This document shows, piece by piece, positions 21,829 to 30,032 of a stretch of DNA of 35,552 bases. Numbering within the stretch: position 1 is the stretch's first letter; every line of letters starts with the position of its first letter. Under the pieces are notes generated by a model, which saw only the letters and a list, made by a program, of their open reading frames with translations, ran no database searches and had not been told where the DNA came from. This DNA is from CAZSAA01 sp964604915. GTDB taxonomy: Bacteria > Patescibacteriota > Patescibacteriia > Patescibacteriales > UBA12465. The DNA lies in the NCBI GenBank assembly GCA_964604915.1, contig CAZSAA010000006.1, positions 1 through 35,552 of the forward strand. Reading direction: 5' to 3'. The translations under genes were made by a program, and so were the position numbers.

Positions 21829-22188
21829 ATGAGGGAGAAGAAAAGCCGGCTATTTGCCGTCGCTATAACGACAATAATCTTGATTCTAGCGCTTTTTATC
21901 GCCTTTTCCGGGCGCATTTTCGACTGGCTTTCGGCGCGCTACCTGTCATCGGGCTCTTCCCAGATATCATTGCCGGATATCTCCAGTTCGACGTCCGCCT
22001 ATTTTGATGCTTCGATCCTGGAGGATAAGGGATTTCAGGCTCTGAAAGATTATAGTTCCGGTTTCGATTTCGACACTATCGGCCAGAAGACGCTGGCGCC
22101 AGCCCAGAACATCCTTGATGAGGAAGGGAATATAATTGGCCAGTCCGCCCCTTCCAAGACCTATCTGGGCAACAACCGGCCATTCTAA
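21829..22188 (+). CDS. Small single-pass protein of the pilus operon (119 aa)
   Basis: A charged N-terminus (MREKKSR), one membrane segment (about 8-27), then a Ser/Thr-rich extracytoplasmic tail ending in SKTYLGNNRPF. It begins one base after the PilO-like gene and ends 11 bases before pilB, so it is certainly part of the operon. Its place is where other bacteria encode PilP, but it has no lipobox and no PilP beta-domain, so I would not name it pilP. It probably works as a small connector or clamp at the membrane. CPR pilus operons commonly carry such unnamed genes. Confidence 0.6.
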   Translation: MREKKSRLFAVAITTIILILALFIAFSGRIFDWLSARYLSSGSSQISLPDISSSTSAYFDASILEDKGFQALKDYSSGFDFDTIGQKTLAPAQNILDEEGNIIGQSAPSKTYLGNNRPF

Positions 22189-22199
22189 GATTCAAGCAC

Positions 22200-23957
22200 A
22201 TGGAAAGGACAGAAGAATTATTGAGACTGTTGGTCTCTAACAACTTGATTGATGCCGCCAAAGGACAGGAACTAGCCGCCGAGGCTGTCGCCAGCGGGCA
22301 GAAACTGTCCGATTTCTTATTATCCAAAGGCTTAGTTGAGGAAGAGAAGCTTACCGAGATCAAAGCGCAGCTGTATAAACTGCCGTATTATAACGCTCAG
22401 AATGATGAGATCAGTGAACAGGCAATAAATTTCCTGCCAGCGGAAATCGCCAAGACATACTCTCTGGTATGCTTGGAATTATCCGGCAAGATAGTGAAGA
22501 TCGGGCTGGTAGAACCTAACCTCAAAGGCATCGAAGCGGTTAATTTCCTATCGGCGGATGAGAAGCTTAGCGTCGAATATTATCTCATATCCCAGTCGAG
22601 TTGGGATAAGGTGTTCAAGCAGTATCAACGCCTGGAAGAGGAAATTTCGACCGCCTTGGAACTCAAGGCCAAAGAAGAGGGGGAAGATGAATTAGCAATA
22701 GTGTCCCAGGATTCCGATGCTATCAGCAGTGAAGATATCAATAGCGCTCCGGTTTCCCGTATCGTATCAGTTATCATCCGTCACGCGGTAGAAGCGAGAG
22801 CCAGCGATATCCATATCGAGCCTTTTGCCAAGGAAAGTCGGGTAAGGTACCGTATTGATGGTATCCTTCATACCTCTCTCACCTTACCCAAAAGTATCCA
22901 TAATGCCGTTATTGCCCGTATCAAAGTCTTGGCTAAGCTCAAGCTTGATGAGACGCGCGTGCCTCAGGATGGTCGTATCCGTTTGGTAGTTAACGGCCGG
23001 GAAGTGGACTTCCGCGTTTCGACCCTGCCGCTCATCAATCAGGAGAAGGTCGTAATGAGAATCCTCGATACTTCCAAGGGGGCGCCAGGATTGGAAGAGC
23101 TAGGCTTTAATCGTATCTGTCTAGAGAAGATCAGAGAAGGCATGAAGAAGACTAATGGTATCGTCCTCGTCACTGGACCGACGGGATCCGGTAAGACGAC
23201 GACCTTATACTCCTTGCTCAATATCCTCAATCAGGAAGGCGTGAATATATCTACCTTAGAAGACCCGATCGAATATGAGATAAAAGGGATCAACCAGGCA
23301 CAGGTCCGTCCCAAGATTGGTTTTTCTTTCGCCAATGGTTTGCGTTCTCTCTTGCGCCAAGATCCTAATATCATCATGGTCGGTGAAATCCGCGATGAAG
23401 AGACGGCTGGATTATCGATTAATGCCGCCCTTACCGGCCACTTGGTGCTTTCCACTTTGCATACTAATGACGCCCTCGGCGCCATCTTCCGTCTGCTGGA
23501 TATGAATGTCGAACGCTTCTTGCTCGCTTCTACCCTCAAGACCTTAGTGGCTCAGCGTTTAGCCCGGCGTCTATGTCCTAACTGCAAGCAAGAAACTGAG
23601 TTAGCAGCTGATGCCATGGAGGAGGCTAGGGGGCAGCTGGCCGAAGTATCATTGGATCTTTTGAAAGCGGAATTGCCAGATATGAATTCTATCGACGATA
23701 TTTCCAAGATGAAGGTCTTCAAGGCGGTCGGTTGTAATCGTTGCGAGAATACCGGTTATAGCGGCCGCGTCGCCATTTCTGAAACCATCGATATCAACGA
23801 GCAGCTCAAAGACATTATTGACAAAGGGAAGAACGACCTGCAGATCAGCGATATCAAGTCCAACCAACCTTTCTATACCATGAAGCAGGACGGAGTGATA
23901 AAGGTGCTGCAGGGAGTAACGACCATGCAGGAGATATTAAGAATAATCGAAAGCTAA
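22200..23957 (+). CDS. pilB: Type IV pilus extension ATPase PilB (GspE/PulE family)
   Basis: A complete 585-residue hexameric ATPase. It has an N-terminal MshEN-type domain (1-145) and a linker, then the N2 domain with ASDIHIEPF (201-209), Walker A GPTGSGKTT (326-334), the Asp box STLEDPIEY (351-359), Walker B IIMVGEIRDEE (391-401), the His box around LTGHLVLSTLHTND (411-424) and a zinc tetracysteine (Cys459, 462, 512, 515). All catalytic parts are intact. It powers pilus polymerisation together with PilC, encoded three bases downstream. No PilT retraction ATPase gene is in the window. Confidence 0.95.
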   Translation: MERTEELLRLLVSNNLIDAAKGQELAAEAVASGQKLSDFLLSKGLVEEEKLTEIKAQLYKLPYYNAQNDEISEQAINFLPAEIAKTYSLVCLELSGKIVKIGLVEPNLKGIEAVNFLSADEKLSVEYYLISQSSWDKVFKQYQRLEEEISTALELKAKEEGEDELAIVSQDSDAISSEDINSAPVSRIVSVIIRHAVEARASDIHIEPFAKESRVRYRIDGILHTSLTLPKSIHNAVIARIKVLAKLKLDETRVPQDGRIRLVVNGREVDFRVSTLPLINQEKVVMRILDTSKGAPGLEELGFNRICLEKIREGMKKTNGIVLVTGPTGSGKTTTLYSLLNILNQEGVNISTLEDPIEYEIKGINQAQVRPKIGFSFANGLRSLLRQDPNIIMVGEIRDEETAGLSINAALTGHLVLSTLHTNDALGAIFRLLDMNVERFLLASTLKTLVAQRLARRLCPNCKQETELAADAMEEARGQLAEVSLDLLKAELPDMNSIDDISKMKVFKAVGCNRCENTGYSGRVAISETIDINEQLKDIIDKGKNDLQISDIKSNQPFYTMKQDGVIKVLQGVTTMQEILRIIES

Positions 23958-23960
23958 CCT

Positions 23961-25169
23961 ATGCCTATCTTCAAATACAAAGGAAGAGATGAGAGAGGGA
24001 AAATGCGGACCGGTATCGCTTCCGGACTTAGCGAAAGCGACGCCCTAGCCAAGCTCAAGAAGATGAATATCGAGATCGAAGTCTTCCATGATGCGGAAAA
24101 CGATCTTGAGACGAAGCTCAATCTTCTCCTCCGGCGAGTGGGCGACAAGGACTTGGTCATTTTTTCCCGCCAGCTGTCGGTGATGATCGCCGCCAATGTG
24201 CCAGTGGTAGAATCCTTGCTTATCCTAGTTGATCAGACCCAGAATCTGTCCCTGAAGAAGATGCTTTCGGAAATTGCTTTCGAAGTAGATTCCGGTGCTT
24301 TATTGTCTGATGCTTTTGCTAAGCGCCCTAAGGCTTTTTCCGAATTTTTCGTCAATATCGTCCGTAGCGGTGAGACTTCTGGAAAATTGGACGAAGTCTT
24401 GGATTATCTGGCGGACGAGATGGAGAAGAATTATGATATGATGTCTAAGATAAAAGGCGCCATGATCTATCCAGCCTTCATCTTGGTTGCCTTGGTCGGC
24501 GTCGCGGTCGTCTTGATGGTCTACGTCATCCCTAATCTCACCTCGATGATGTCGGAGAGTAACGTAGAGCTACCTCTGGCGACTAGGATAGTTATCGGCG
24601 CTTCTGATATCCTCCGGGGGTATGGCATATTGATACTACTAGCTTTAGTCGCTTCGGTTTTTGGGGTTAAATATTATCTCAAGACCCAGAGCGGCCGGCG
24701 AAACATTGATACGTTGTTGATAAAGCTGCCGATTTTCGGCAAGCTTTTCCGATACATATATATAATGCGTTTCGCCCGTACCCTCTCGACCCTGCTCAAG
24801 GGCGGAGTGACTATCACCAAGAGCCTTAGTATTACCGCTAATGTCGTGCGCAATGAGCTGTTCGCTGAAGCGATCCGCGATTCGCTCGAGCGCATCAATG
24901 ATGGTAATAACCTGTCCGATGCTTTGGTGGAATATGACAATCTGTTCCCGAAGATGGTGCCGCAGATGGTCAGCGTGGGCGAGCGGACAGGAAAGATAGA
25001 CTCAGTGTTAGATAGAGTGAACGATTTCTATAGTCGTGAGACTTTGAACTTGATTGGCAATCTCAGTTCCTTGATGGAACCTATTATCATGGTCATTATG
25101 GCGGTCGGCGTCGGCATCATGGTTGCCGCCGTTATTCTTCCGATGTATAATTTAGCTGGACAGTTCTAG
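23961..25169 (+). CDS. pilC: Type IV pilus inner-membrane platform protein PilC (GspF family)
   Basis: A 402-residue polytopic protein with two GspF domains. The start MPIFKYKGRDERGKMRTG is the typical PilC N-terminus, and FSRQLSVMIAANVPVVESL and MRFARTLSTLLKGGVTI mark the two related halves. Membrane segments lie near 168-192, 215-235 and 372-396, and the C-terminus IMAVGVGIMVAAVILPMYNL is characteristic. It anchors the pilus machine and couples PilB movement to pilin insertion. Last machinery gene of the operon; the pilin genes follow from 25264 with their own promoters. Confidence 0.94.
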   Translation: MPIFKYKGRDERGKMRTGIASGLSESDALAKLKKMNIEIEVFHDAENDLETKLNLLLRRVGDKDLVIFSRQLSVMIAANVPVVESLLILVDQTQNLSLKKMLSEIAFEVDSGALLSDAFAKRPKAFSEFFVNIVRSGETSGKLDEVLDYLADEMEKNYDMMSKIKGAMIYPAFILVALVGVAVVLMVYVIPNLTSMMSESNVELPLATRIVIGASDILRGYGILILLALVASVFGVKYYLKTQSGRRNIDTLLIKLPIFGKLFRYIYIMRFARTLSTLLKGGVTITKSLSITANVVRNELFAEAIRDSLERINDGNNLSDALVEYDNLFPKMVPQMVSVGERTGKIDSVLDRVNDFYSRETLNLIGNLSSLMEPIIMVIMAVGVGIMVAAVILPMYNLAGQF

Positions 25170-25201
25170 ATGAAAAAGTTTATCGGCAGTTTATCTGGCG
25201 T

Positions 25202-25230
25202 TTGCTACCATTGCTATATTATTGTATAAT
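25202..25230 (+). promoter_or_regulatory. Promoter of the first tandem pilin
   Basis: TTGCTA (25202-25207), a 17-base spacer and TATAAT (25225-25230). Its core at 25214-25233 matches the promoter of the gapped pilin (4153-4172) in 19 of 20 bases. Confidence 0.65.
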
Positions 25231-25263
25231 ATAATTTATAAAAGATTATCATAACAATACCAT

Positions 25264-25695
25264 ATGAATACCAAATCTAAATCGGGTTTTACCCTCATCG
25301 AATTGCTCGTGGTCATCGCCATCATCGGCCTCTTGTCCACCCTTTCGATCGTCGCCCTTAATAATGCTAGGGCCAGAGCCAGGGACGCCAGGCGCGTCGC
25401 TGACATCAAGCAGATCCAGACCGCGCTGGAACTGTATTATAACGATAAGGGAGAGTATCCCGCCTCTGCCTCCGTGGTTTCTGGCGGTAAGATTGCTAAC
25501 GGTACAGCTATTTTTATGAACTCTATACCGACTGCTCCGACTCCGATTGATACGACTACTTGCACCAGTCATAATACTTATACCTACGCTTCGGTCAGTC
25601 CTTTTTCCACTTATACCCTGAAGTATTGCTTGGGCGCCGACACGGCTGATATAAGCGCCGGCATCCACACTGCCACTCCGGCTGGAATCAAGTAA
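25264..25695 (+). CDS. Type IV major pilin (tandem copy 1)
   Basis: A 143-residue prepilin: short basic leader (MNTKSKSG), prepilin peptidase site before FTLIE, hydrophobic helix, the RARARDARRVADIKQIQ stretch and a small globular domain. A Cys pair (TTTCTSHN and LKYCLGA) could close a C-terminal disulfide loop. The protein ends in HTATPAGIK, as does its neighbour. Residues 7-61 are identical in both copies while the region after YYN diverges. The gene has its own promoter, so major pilin can be made in excess over the machine encoded upstream. Confidence 0.93.
   Translation: MNTKSKSGFTLIELLVVIAIIGLLSTLSIVALNNARARARDARRVADIKQIQTALELYYNDKGEYPASASVVSGGKIANGTAIFMNSIPTAPTPIDTTTCTSHNTYTYASVSPFSTYTLKYCLGADTADISAGIHTATPAGIK
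25282..25361 (+). repeat. 80-bp perfect direct repeat, copy 1 (pilin N-terminus)
   Basis: Identical over 80 bases to 25866-25945, covering the prepilin site and helix codons. Beyond it, differences through the next roughly 85 bases are synonymous. Confidence 0.9.
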
Positions 25696-25730
25696 TGGGA
25701 ATCTTTAAATGGTCTTCTGGGCCCGCAATG

Positions 25731-25754
25731 CAAGACAGCTCTCCAGCTGTCTTG
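25731..25754 (+). terminator. Strong hairpin after pilin copy 1, no T tract
   Basis: CAAGACAGCT (25731-25740) pairs perfectly with AGCTGTCTTG (25745-25754) around CTCC. No T run follows, so it may protect the 3' end of the pilin mRNA or be a weak or factor-dependent terminator. Confidence 0.5.
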
Positions 25755-25768
25755 GGTGGCTAAAGATG

Positions 25769-25797
25769 TTGACGCTTATTCGGGAAAAAGGTAAAAT
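25769..25797 (+). promoter_or_regulatory. Promoter of the second tandem pilin
   Basis: TTGACG (25769-25774), a 17-base spacer and TAAAAT (25792-25797). It is near consensus and does not share the core sequence of the other two pilin promoters, so this copy may be expressed differently. Confidence 0.65.
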
Positions 25798-25844
25798 TAA
25801 ACTATAATATAAAAAGAGACATATCAATCTCATAATAAACTAAT

Positions 25845-26273
25845 ATGACAAGCTCAAGTAAGAAGTCGGGTTTTACCCTCATCGAATTGCTCGTGGTCAT
25901 CGCCATCATCGGCCTCTTGTCCACCCTTTCGATCGTCGCCCTTAACAACGCCAGGGCCAGGGCTAGGGACGCTAGGCGCGTCGCGGACATTAAGCAGATC
26001 CAGACCGCACTGGAGCTGTATTATAACGAGATGGGTGAGTATCCGGCTACTGTTACCTCTGGTGACATAATCGCTGGCACCTCGGCCGTGTATATGAACT
26101 CGGTGCCGACCGCGCCGACTCCGATCGATACCACGACCTGTACCGCTCATAACACCTATGCCTATGCCCCTACCGTCAGCAACTCCAGCTATACTCTGAA
26201 GTATTGTTTGGGAGCAGCCACGGCGGATATCGGCGCTGGTATCCACACCGCCACTCCGGCTGGTATCAAATAG
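25845..26273 (+). CDS. Type IV major pilin (tandem copy 2)
   Basis: A 142-residue prepilin with the same plan as the gene at 25264: leader MTSSSKKSG, cleavage before FTLIE, an identical 55-residue block through ALELYYN, then a divergent globular domain (EMGEYPATVTSGDIIAGTS) and a conserved end (PTAPTPIDTTTC, LKYCLGA, HTATPAGIK). Differences cluster at two surface-like segments, around residues 62-80 and 105-115. It has its own promoter and is closed by a terminator. A recent duplicate, possibly used for antigenic or functional variation. Confidence 0.93.
   Translation: MTSSSKKSGFTLIELLVVIAIIGLLSTLSIVALNNARARARDARRVADIKQIQTALELYYNEMGEYPATVTSGDIIAGTSAVYMNSVPTAPTPIDTTTCTAHNTYAYAPTVSNSSYTLKYCLGAATADIGAGIHTATPAGIK
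25866..25945 (+). repeat. 80-bp perfect direct repeat, copy 2 (pilin N-terminus)
   Basis: Identical to 25282-25361, 584 bases downstream in the same orientation. Recombination between the two would fuse the genes into one pilin. Confidence 0.9.
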
Positions 26274-26304
26274 GGAATATCTTTGGATAATCCAATACAT
26301 TTTC

Positions 26305-26333
26305 AAAAAGGCAGCTTTTCCGGCTGCCTTTTC
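26305..26333 (+). terminator. Terminator after the tandem pilins
   Basis: AAAAGGCAGC (26306-26315) pairs perfectly with GCTGCCTTTT (26323-26332), ending in T. Confidence 0.88.
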
Positions 26334-26354
26334 GTATAGCCAAGCCGACACTTT

Positions 26355-26363
26355 TGTTATAAA
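26355..26363 (+). promoter_or_regulatory. Extended -10 promoter of the second NYN gene
   Basis: TGTTATAAA fits an extended -10 with one mismatch. It places transcription start near 26370 and makes ATG 26385 more likely than ATG 26364. Confidence 0.5.
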
Positions 26364-26384
26364 ATGAAAATGAGACGATATCCT

Positions 26385-27125
26385 ATGTTTATCCCTAAAA
26401 CAGAAAAAATAAAAGATATAGCGGGAAATACCGATAAAACGGTAATTTTTCAATTAGAATCATTGCTCCAAGGGAGTGTGGGGATATATATCGACTATGC
26501 TAATGTGAAGCCTTGGTCCCAATATTTAGGCTGGCATATAGACTTAAAAAGATTAAAACAATTTTTGGACTCATTCGATAACATAAAAACTATCAAGATT
26601 TATGTAGGGACTCTGTTCGGGGATCGTGTTTCCGAGAAGGCGATATCGGAAATAAAAAACCTTAACTATGATTTACGGACGAAAAAGGTAAAGATAATGA
26701 AATTTTCCATTGATGCTAGCAGCGTTTCCGAGCAATCAACCGATTTGTTGAAACAATTTATTAGGAATTGCCTAATAAGAAGATATGAGGTATCGACAAT
26801 CGAATATCTTAATTCTAAATTTGCAGAAATGAATTCTCGAGGAGAACGTTTTCTGGAGGACAGGAAATGTAATTTCGATGTAGAAATTGGTCGCGACATG
26901 CTAGTAGATCACGAAAAAGGCGGAGTAGATACATATGTATTATGGAGCGGTGATAGCGATTTTGCGGAGCCACTAGAGAATTTGCTTGATAGCGGAAAAA
27001 AAGCCGTCTTGTTCGCCACTTCGCGTAAAGTGTCTAAAGAGCTAGGAAATTTGCGAGAAAAGGGGTTGTTTATCTTTGATATTAGGAAAATCAAAGATTT
27101 TATCTGTTGGAGAAGAGAGTTATAA
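26385..27125 (+). CDS. NYN-domain (LabA/DUF88, PIN-like) putative ribonuclease, second copy
   Basis: From ATG 26385 the protein has 246 residues. NYN motifs are GIYIDYANVKPWSQYLG, then NFDVEIGRDMLVD and YVLWSGDSDFAEPLENLL, giving the metal-binding Asp residues of the family. It is longer than the NYN protein at 11816, having an N-terminal extension of about 30 residues and an insert between the first and second acidic motifs. The two are similar only at the motifs, so they are not recent duplicates. The gene is A/T-rich, stands alone between the pilin terminator and the FemAB-like gene, and has its own promoter. Probably an RNase; the target and any defence role are unproven. Confidence 0.75.
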   Translation: MFIPKTEKIKDIAGNTDKTVIFQLESLLQGSVGIYIDYANVKPWSQYLGWHIDLKRLKQFLDSFDNIKTIKIYVGTLFGDRVSEKAISEIKNLNYDLRTKKVKIMKFSIDASSVSEQSTDLLKQFIRNCLIRRYEVSTIEYLNSKFAEMNSRGERFLEDRKCNFDVEIGRDMLVDHEKGGVDTYVLWSGDSDFAEPLENLLDSGKKAVLFATSRKVSKELGNLREKGLFIFDIRKIKDFICWRREL

Positions 27126-27266
27126 AGCAAAAGAGACCCTTTCGGACCTCTAAGCTATAAAGTGAGTGCGGCTGTTTCCAGCCAGCTAAAGAGATTATAC
27201 CATGTTTTTAAAAAAAATCAAGGCCCAAAATCTTTAACAGTCGCTTAATGTTTTGTTGGATAAACT

Positions 27267-28256
27267 ATGTTTAATATATTAGAGATAAAAGATAGCGAGC
27301 AGATACAAGCCTTCCTTGGAACTAATAGTTTATTGGGCTCGGAATTTTTACTTTCTCCGGAATGGCTGGCGGTGATTGATAACGGTCAATATCCCTGGCC
27401 TTTTGCTGTATTGGACAAATCGGACAGGATCCGAGCGCTCTTTAGCTTAGTGCCATATGAATTAGCTCCAGGCTTTACCTATGCCTATTCTCCCCGTGGT
27501 CCGGTCGTGTCCAGTGGTGTAGACGCGGAAGAATACCAGTCGATATTGGAGAAGATAGCCGCTTTCTTGAAGAAGAAGGGCTTTATTTTCTGGCGTCTGG
27601 AAGGGTCGAGGGAATTGCCAGCGGGGTTTTCTCATATCCCCAGCCGGCCGATCCAGCCTGAACATACTCTGGCTCTGGATTTAGGAGTGCCGGAAGAAGA
27701 TTTGCTCTCCGCTATGCACCAGAAGACTCGATATAATATCCGCCTGGCCGAGAAGAAGGGAGTCGTTATCGAAACCGGTTCGAGCGAAGATGATTTCGCT
27801 GATTTCTGGCGCCTGATTACGATTACCAAGGATAGGGATAGTTTTAGTATCCATGATCGTGAGCACTATCATCGCCTTTTTTCGGCTGACCCGAATTTCA
27901 TTTGTCTTCTTCTGGCTAGGTATGAGGGCCGCACCATCGCGGCGGGAATCTTCTGTTTCTATGGCTATCGGGTTAGCTATTTGCATGGCGCTTCGAGTGA
28001 TGAAGACCGCAACGTAATGGCGCCCTTTCTCTTGCAATGGCAGGCCATCCGCTTGGCCAAGGAACGCGGCTACCGCCTCTACGACTTCTATGGCATCGAT
28101 GAGAAGCGCTGGCCAGGCGTAACCCGTTTCAAACGGGGATTTGGGGGATTCGAATTCGATTATCCCGGTACGGCCGAGTACGCCTTGCGGCCAGTCTATT
28201 ACCGCCTATTCCGGTTACTAAAATCAGTCAGGAAAATATTATGGTGGAAGCGATAA
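27267..28256 (+). CDS. FemAB/FemX-like peptidoglycan aminoacyltransferase
   Basis: A 329-residue protein with the double GNAT fold of Fem transferases, which use aminoacyl-tRNA to add amino acids to the stem peptide of lipid II. The family motif MHQKTRYNIRLAEKKGV (150-166) is clear, as are YAYSPRGPVV (72-81), the HGASS region and the C-terminal LYDFYGI, WPGVTRFKRGFGG and LRPVYYRLFR. It acts at the inner face of the membrane. The missing long coiled-coil insert suggests a FemX-like, first-residue transferase or a related acyltransferase. ybeY overlaps its end by 16 bases. Confidence 0.85.
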   Translation: MFNILEIKDSEQIQAFLGTNSLLGSEFLLSPEWLAVIDNGQYPWPFAVLDKSDRIRALFSLVPYELAPGFTYAYSPRGPVVSSGVDAEEYQSILEKIAAFLKKKGFIFWRLEGSRELPAGFSHIPSRPIQPEHTLALDLGVPEEDLLSAMHQKTRYNIRLAEKKGVVIETGSSEDDFADFWRLITITKDRDSFSIHDREHYHRLFSADPNFICLLLARYEGRTIAAGIFCFYGYRVSYLHGASSDEDRNVMAPFLLQWQAIRLAKERGYRLYDFYGIDEKRWPGVTRFKRGFGGFEFDYPGTAEYALRPVYYRLFRLLKSVRKILWWKR

Positions 28257-28675
28257 ACAAGACGAGAAGGAAAGTAGCTCTCGTGCCGCTTTTGCGCCTG
28301 CTTGAGTGGCTTATTTGTCAAGCTAAGGCGGGGAAGTGGGAGATATCCCTTGTCCTTATCGGCTCCAAACGGATGCGTTCCCTGAACCGGGATTATAGAG
28401 GAATCGATAATAGTACTGATATCCTGACTTTTCCTGGTGGTTCTTTCGCTGGGGTAAATCTTGGCGAGATATTCGTTTCTTTGGAAGAGATACAAAAGGA
28501 CAGGAAATACCAGTTCATATCCGACGTATCAGCCAAGGATCGGCTATCTTTCATCATCATCCATGGCTGGCTACATCTGCTCGGCTATGATGACGTCCGG
28601 GAAAAGGATCGGCTAGAGATGATAGCGATAGGGCGGAAGTTGCTGGTGAAAGCGCAAAAAGATGGTATAATATAA
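28241..28675 (+). CDS. ybeY: Endoribonuclease YbeY (rRNA maturation), third His replaced by Asp
   Basis: A 144-residue UPF0054-family metal-dependent RNase involved in 16S rRNA 3' processing and ribosome quality control. The NRDYRGIDNSTDILTFP motif (49-65), LGEIFVSLEEI (74-84) and the zinc motif HGWLHLLGYDD (108-118) are present. The family pattern is H-G-x-L-H-L-x-G-Y-D-H; His108 and His112 are kept, but the third ligand is Asp118. Asp can bind metal, so activity may remain. The gene overlaps the FemAB-like gene by 16 bases and ends three bases before the secreted protein gene, so it belongs to the same transcript. Confidence 0.92.
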   Translation: MVEAINKTRRKVALVPLLRLLEWLICQAKAGKWEISLVLIGSKRMRSLNRDYRGIDNSTDILTFPGGSFAGVNLGEIFVSLEEIQKDRKYQFISDVSAKDRLSFIIIHGWLHLLGYDDVREKDRLEMIAIGRKLLVKAQKDGII

Positions 28676-28678
28676 AGG

Positions 28679-30028
28679 ATGAAAAAGATCGGATCGCTAA
28701 GCATGTTGTTCCTTTCCGCTTGTTTTCTGGCTGGCGTTTTTTGGCCTGGTCAAGCTTCGGCTTCTACTGAACATAATGTACGCGGACGCGCTTATACCGA
28801 GCTCTATGGTCTCATTAGTTTCAATTGTCTAGATGATGATTTTGCCGGAACTTTTCCCTTCGTCTTCCCCTTCGTCTTCCACGTCGGGCCTTGCGAGTTA
28901 TCTGACCATGGCGTTAATATCGACTTCGATAATAATTTTTCTGGTGAAGCCTGGAATCCCATTCTCGGCTATATAGAGTTTGAAGGTACGGCTACGCCGG
29001 ATAATTATGCCTTTAATACCCATTGTCAGAATCAGTGTGATGCTTCCAATAATTGCACTGCTTGCTATAACGACTCGGACCAGCGGGTATATGGCTGGGG
29101 GCGGGTAGTCTCGAGCGGGATATGGATAGAGCTAAATAGTCTCTTGGCGCCTCAGACGAGCATCAGCAACTATCTTTCACCATCGCCCGGATATTTCAGC
29201 GGCTATGCTTCTTCATCGATCGGAGCGATAAGTTTCGACTGCCACGATGATGATTCCTGCGGTACCAATGATTATCAGGTCTATATGTGGAAGGTCGAGG
29301 TAAAGTCGATTTCTGCGCCGAATTGGAGCTATAGTGAAGCCTGTTCAGGTGGTGCCCGTAAGTCGGTTTTCAAATGGGTCAAGCGCGCTGGTATCCAGAG
29401 CGCCTATCGTATCGTGGCTAATACGGTAAATAGCACCAGCACGCCGCTTTATGATTCCGGCAAGATCGTCGGCAACGCGACCCAATATATCTGCCCCGGC
29501 CCCTTATGCGCCTTCACGCCTAATTACAATACCCCGTACTATTGGTGGTTGATGCTTTGGGACGAGGATGACGTCGCCCAGCCGTTCGTGCAGTTTGATA
29601 CCCGGGAAGGACATGTGATTACCGATAACGTGCTGGGTAATACGGCGGCCAATCCTGATGATCCGTATTATACTTTCACTGCGTATAAGCATGAATTCCC
29701 AGATACTCTATTCGATTGGGATCCACATGACATTTTGATCGGCTCGAGCACCCAGTTCACTAGTAATTCTTCATACTATAGTTCCGCCCTGCCTAATACC
29801 CCGCAGATTTGCAACGATGGCGTCTGCGATTACCTCTGGACCTGCAGTGCCTTTGCCGAGATAGACAACCCTAATGCCTCCTCTACCGCTATGCGTTTCT
29901 ATGACCTCAACCCTAAGACCGTCACCTTGACCGTGACTGATGCGGATAATTACATGTGTTCCACTTCCAGTCCTTTGTTGGAGATCAATTTCGATCTGCC
30001 TATCTGGAAGGAAGTGAAGGCGGAATGA
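28679..30028 (+). CDS. Secreted Cys-rich protein leading the minor-pilin operon
   Basis: A signal peptide (MKKIGS, core LSMLFLSACFLAGVFWPG, likely cleavage after ASA) is followed by a 420-residue extracellular part rich in Cys, aromatics and Ser. Two related modules are visible: ELYGLISFNCLDDDFAGT and SSIGAISFDCHDDDSCGT, both with IxF-[ND]-C-x-DDD, each followed by an aromatic-rich segment. A short repeat, FPFVFPFVFHVGP, lies near residue 60. The C-terminal 80 residues look like a PKD/immunoglobulin-like domain (STAMRFYDLNPKTVTLTVTDADNY). It is followed after four bases by the first minor pilin gene, so it may be a pilus-tip adhesin or a surface protein displayed with the minor pilins. No known family name. 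Confidence 0.7.
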   Translation: MKKIGSLSMLFLSACFLAGVFWPGQASASTEHNVRGRAYTELYGLISFNCLDDDFAGTFPFVFPFVFHVGPCELSDHGVNIDFDNNFSGEAWNPILGYIEFEGTATPDNYAFNTHCQNQCDASNNCTACYNDSDQRVYGWGRVVSSGIWIELNSLLAPQTSISNYLSPSPGYFSGYASSSIGAISFDCHDDDSCGTNDYQVYMWKVEVKSISAPNWSYSEACSGGARKSVFKWVKRAGIQSAYRIVANTVNSTSTPLYDSGKIVGNATQYICPGPLCAFTPNYNTPYYWWLMLWDEDDVAQPFVQFDTREGHVITDNVLGNTAANPDDPYYTFTAYKHEFPDTLFDWDPHDILIGSSTQFTSNSSYYSSALPNTPQICNDGVCDYLWTCSAFAEIDNPNASSTAMRFYDLNPKTVTLTVTDADNYMCSTSSPLLEINFDLPIWKEVKAE

Positions 30029-30032
30029 TAAT

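Noticed and set aside
25282..25945. CRISPR-like repeat
   Set aside because: The repeated 80 bases are pilin coding sequence present in two copies only, with a gene-length spacing.
27131..27155. Terminator after the second NYN gene
   Set aside because: The hairpin has two mismatches on the plus strand and no T run after it; it is better formed on the minus strand, where no gene needs it.
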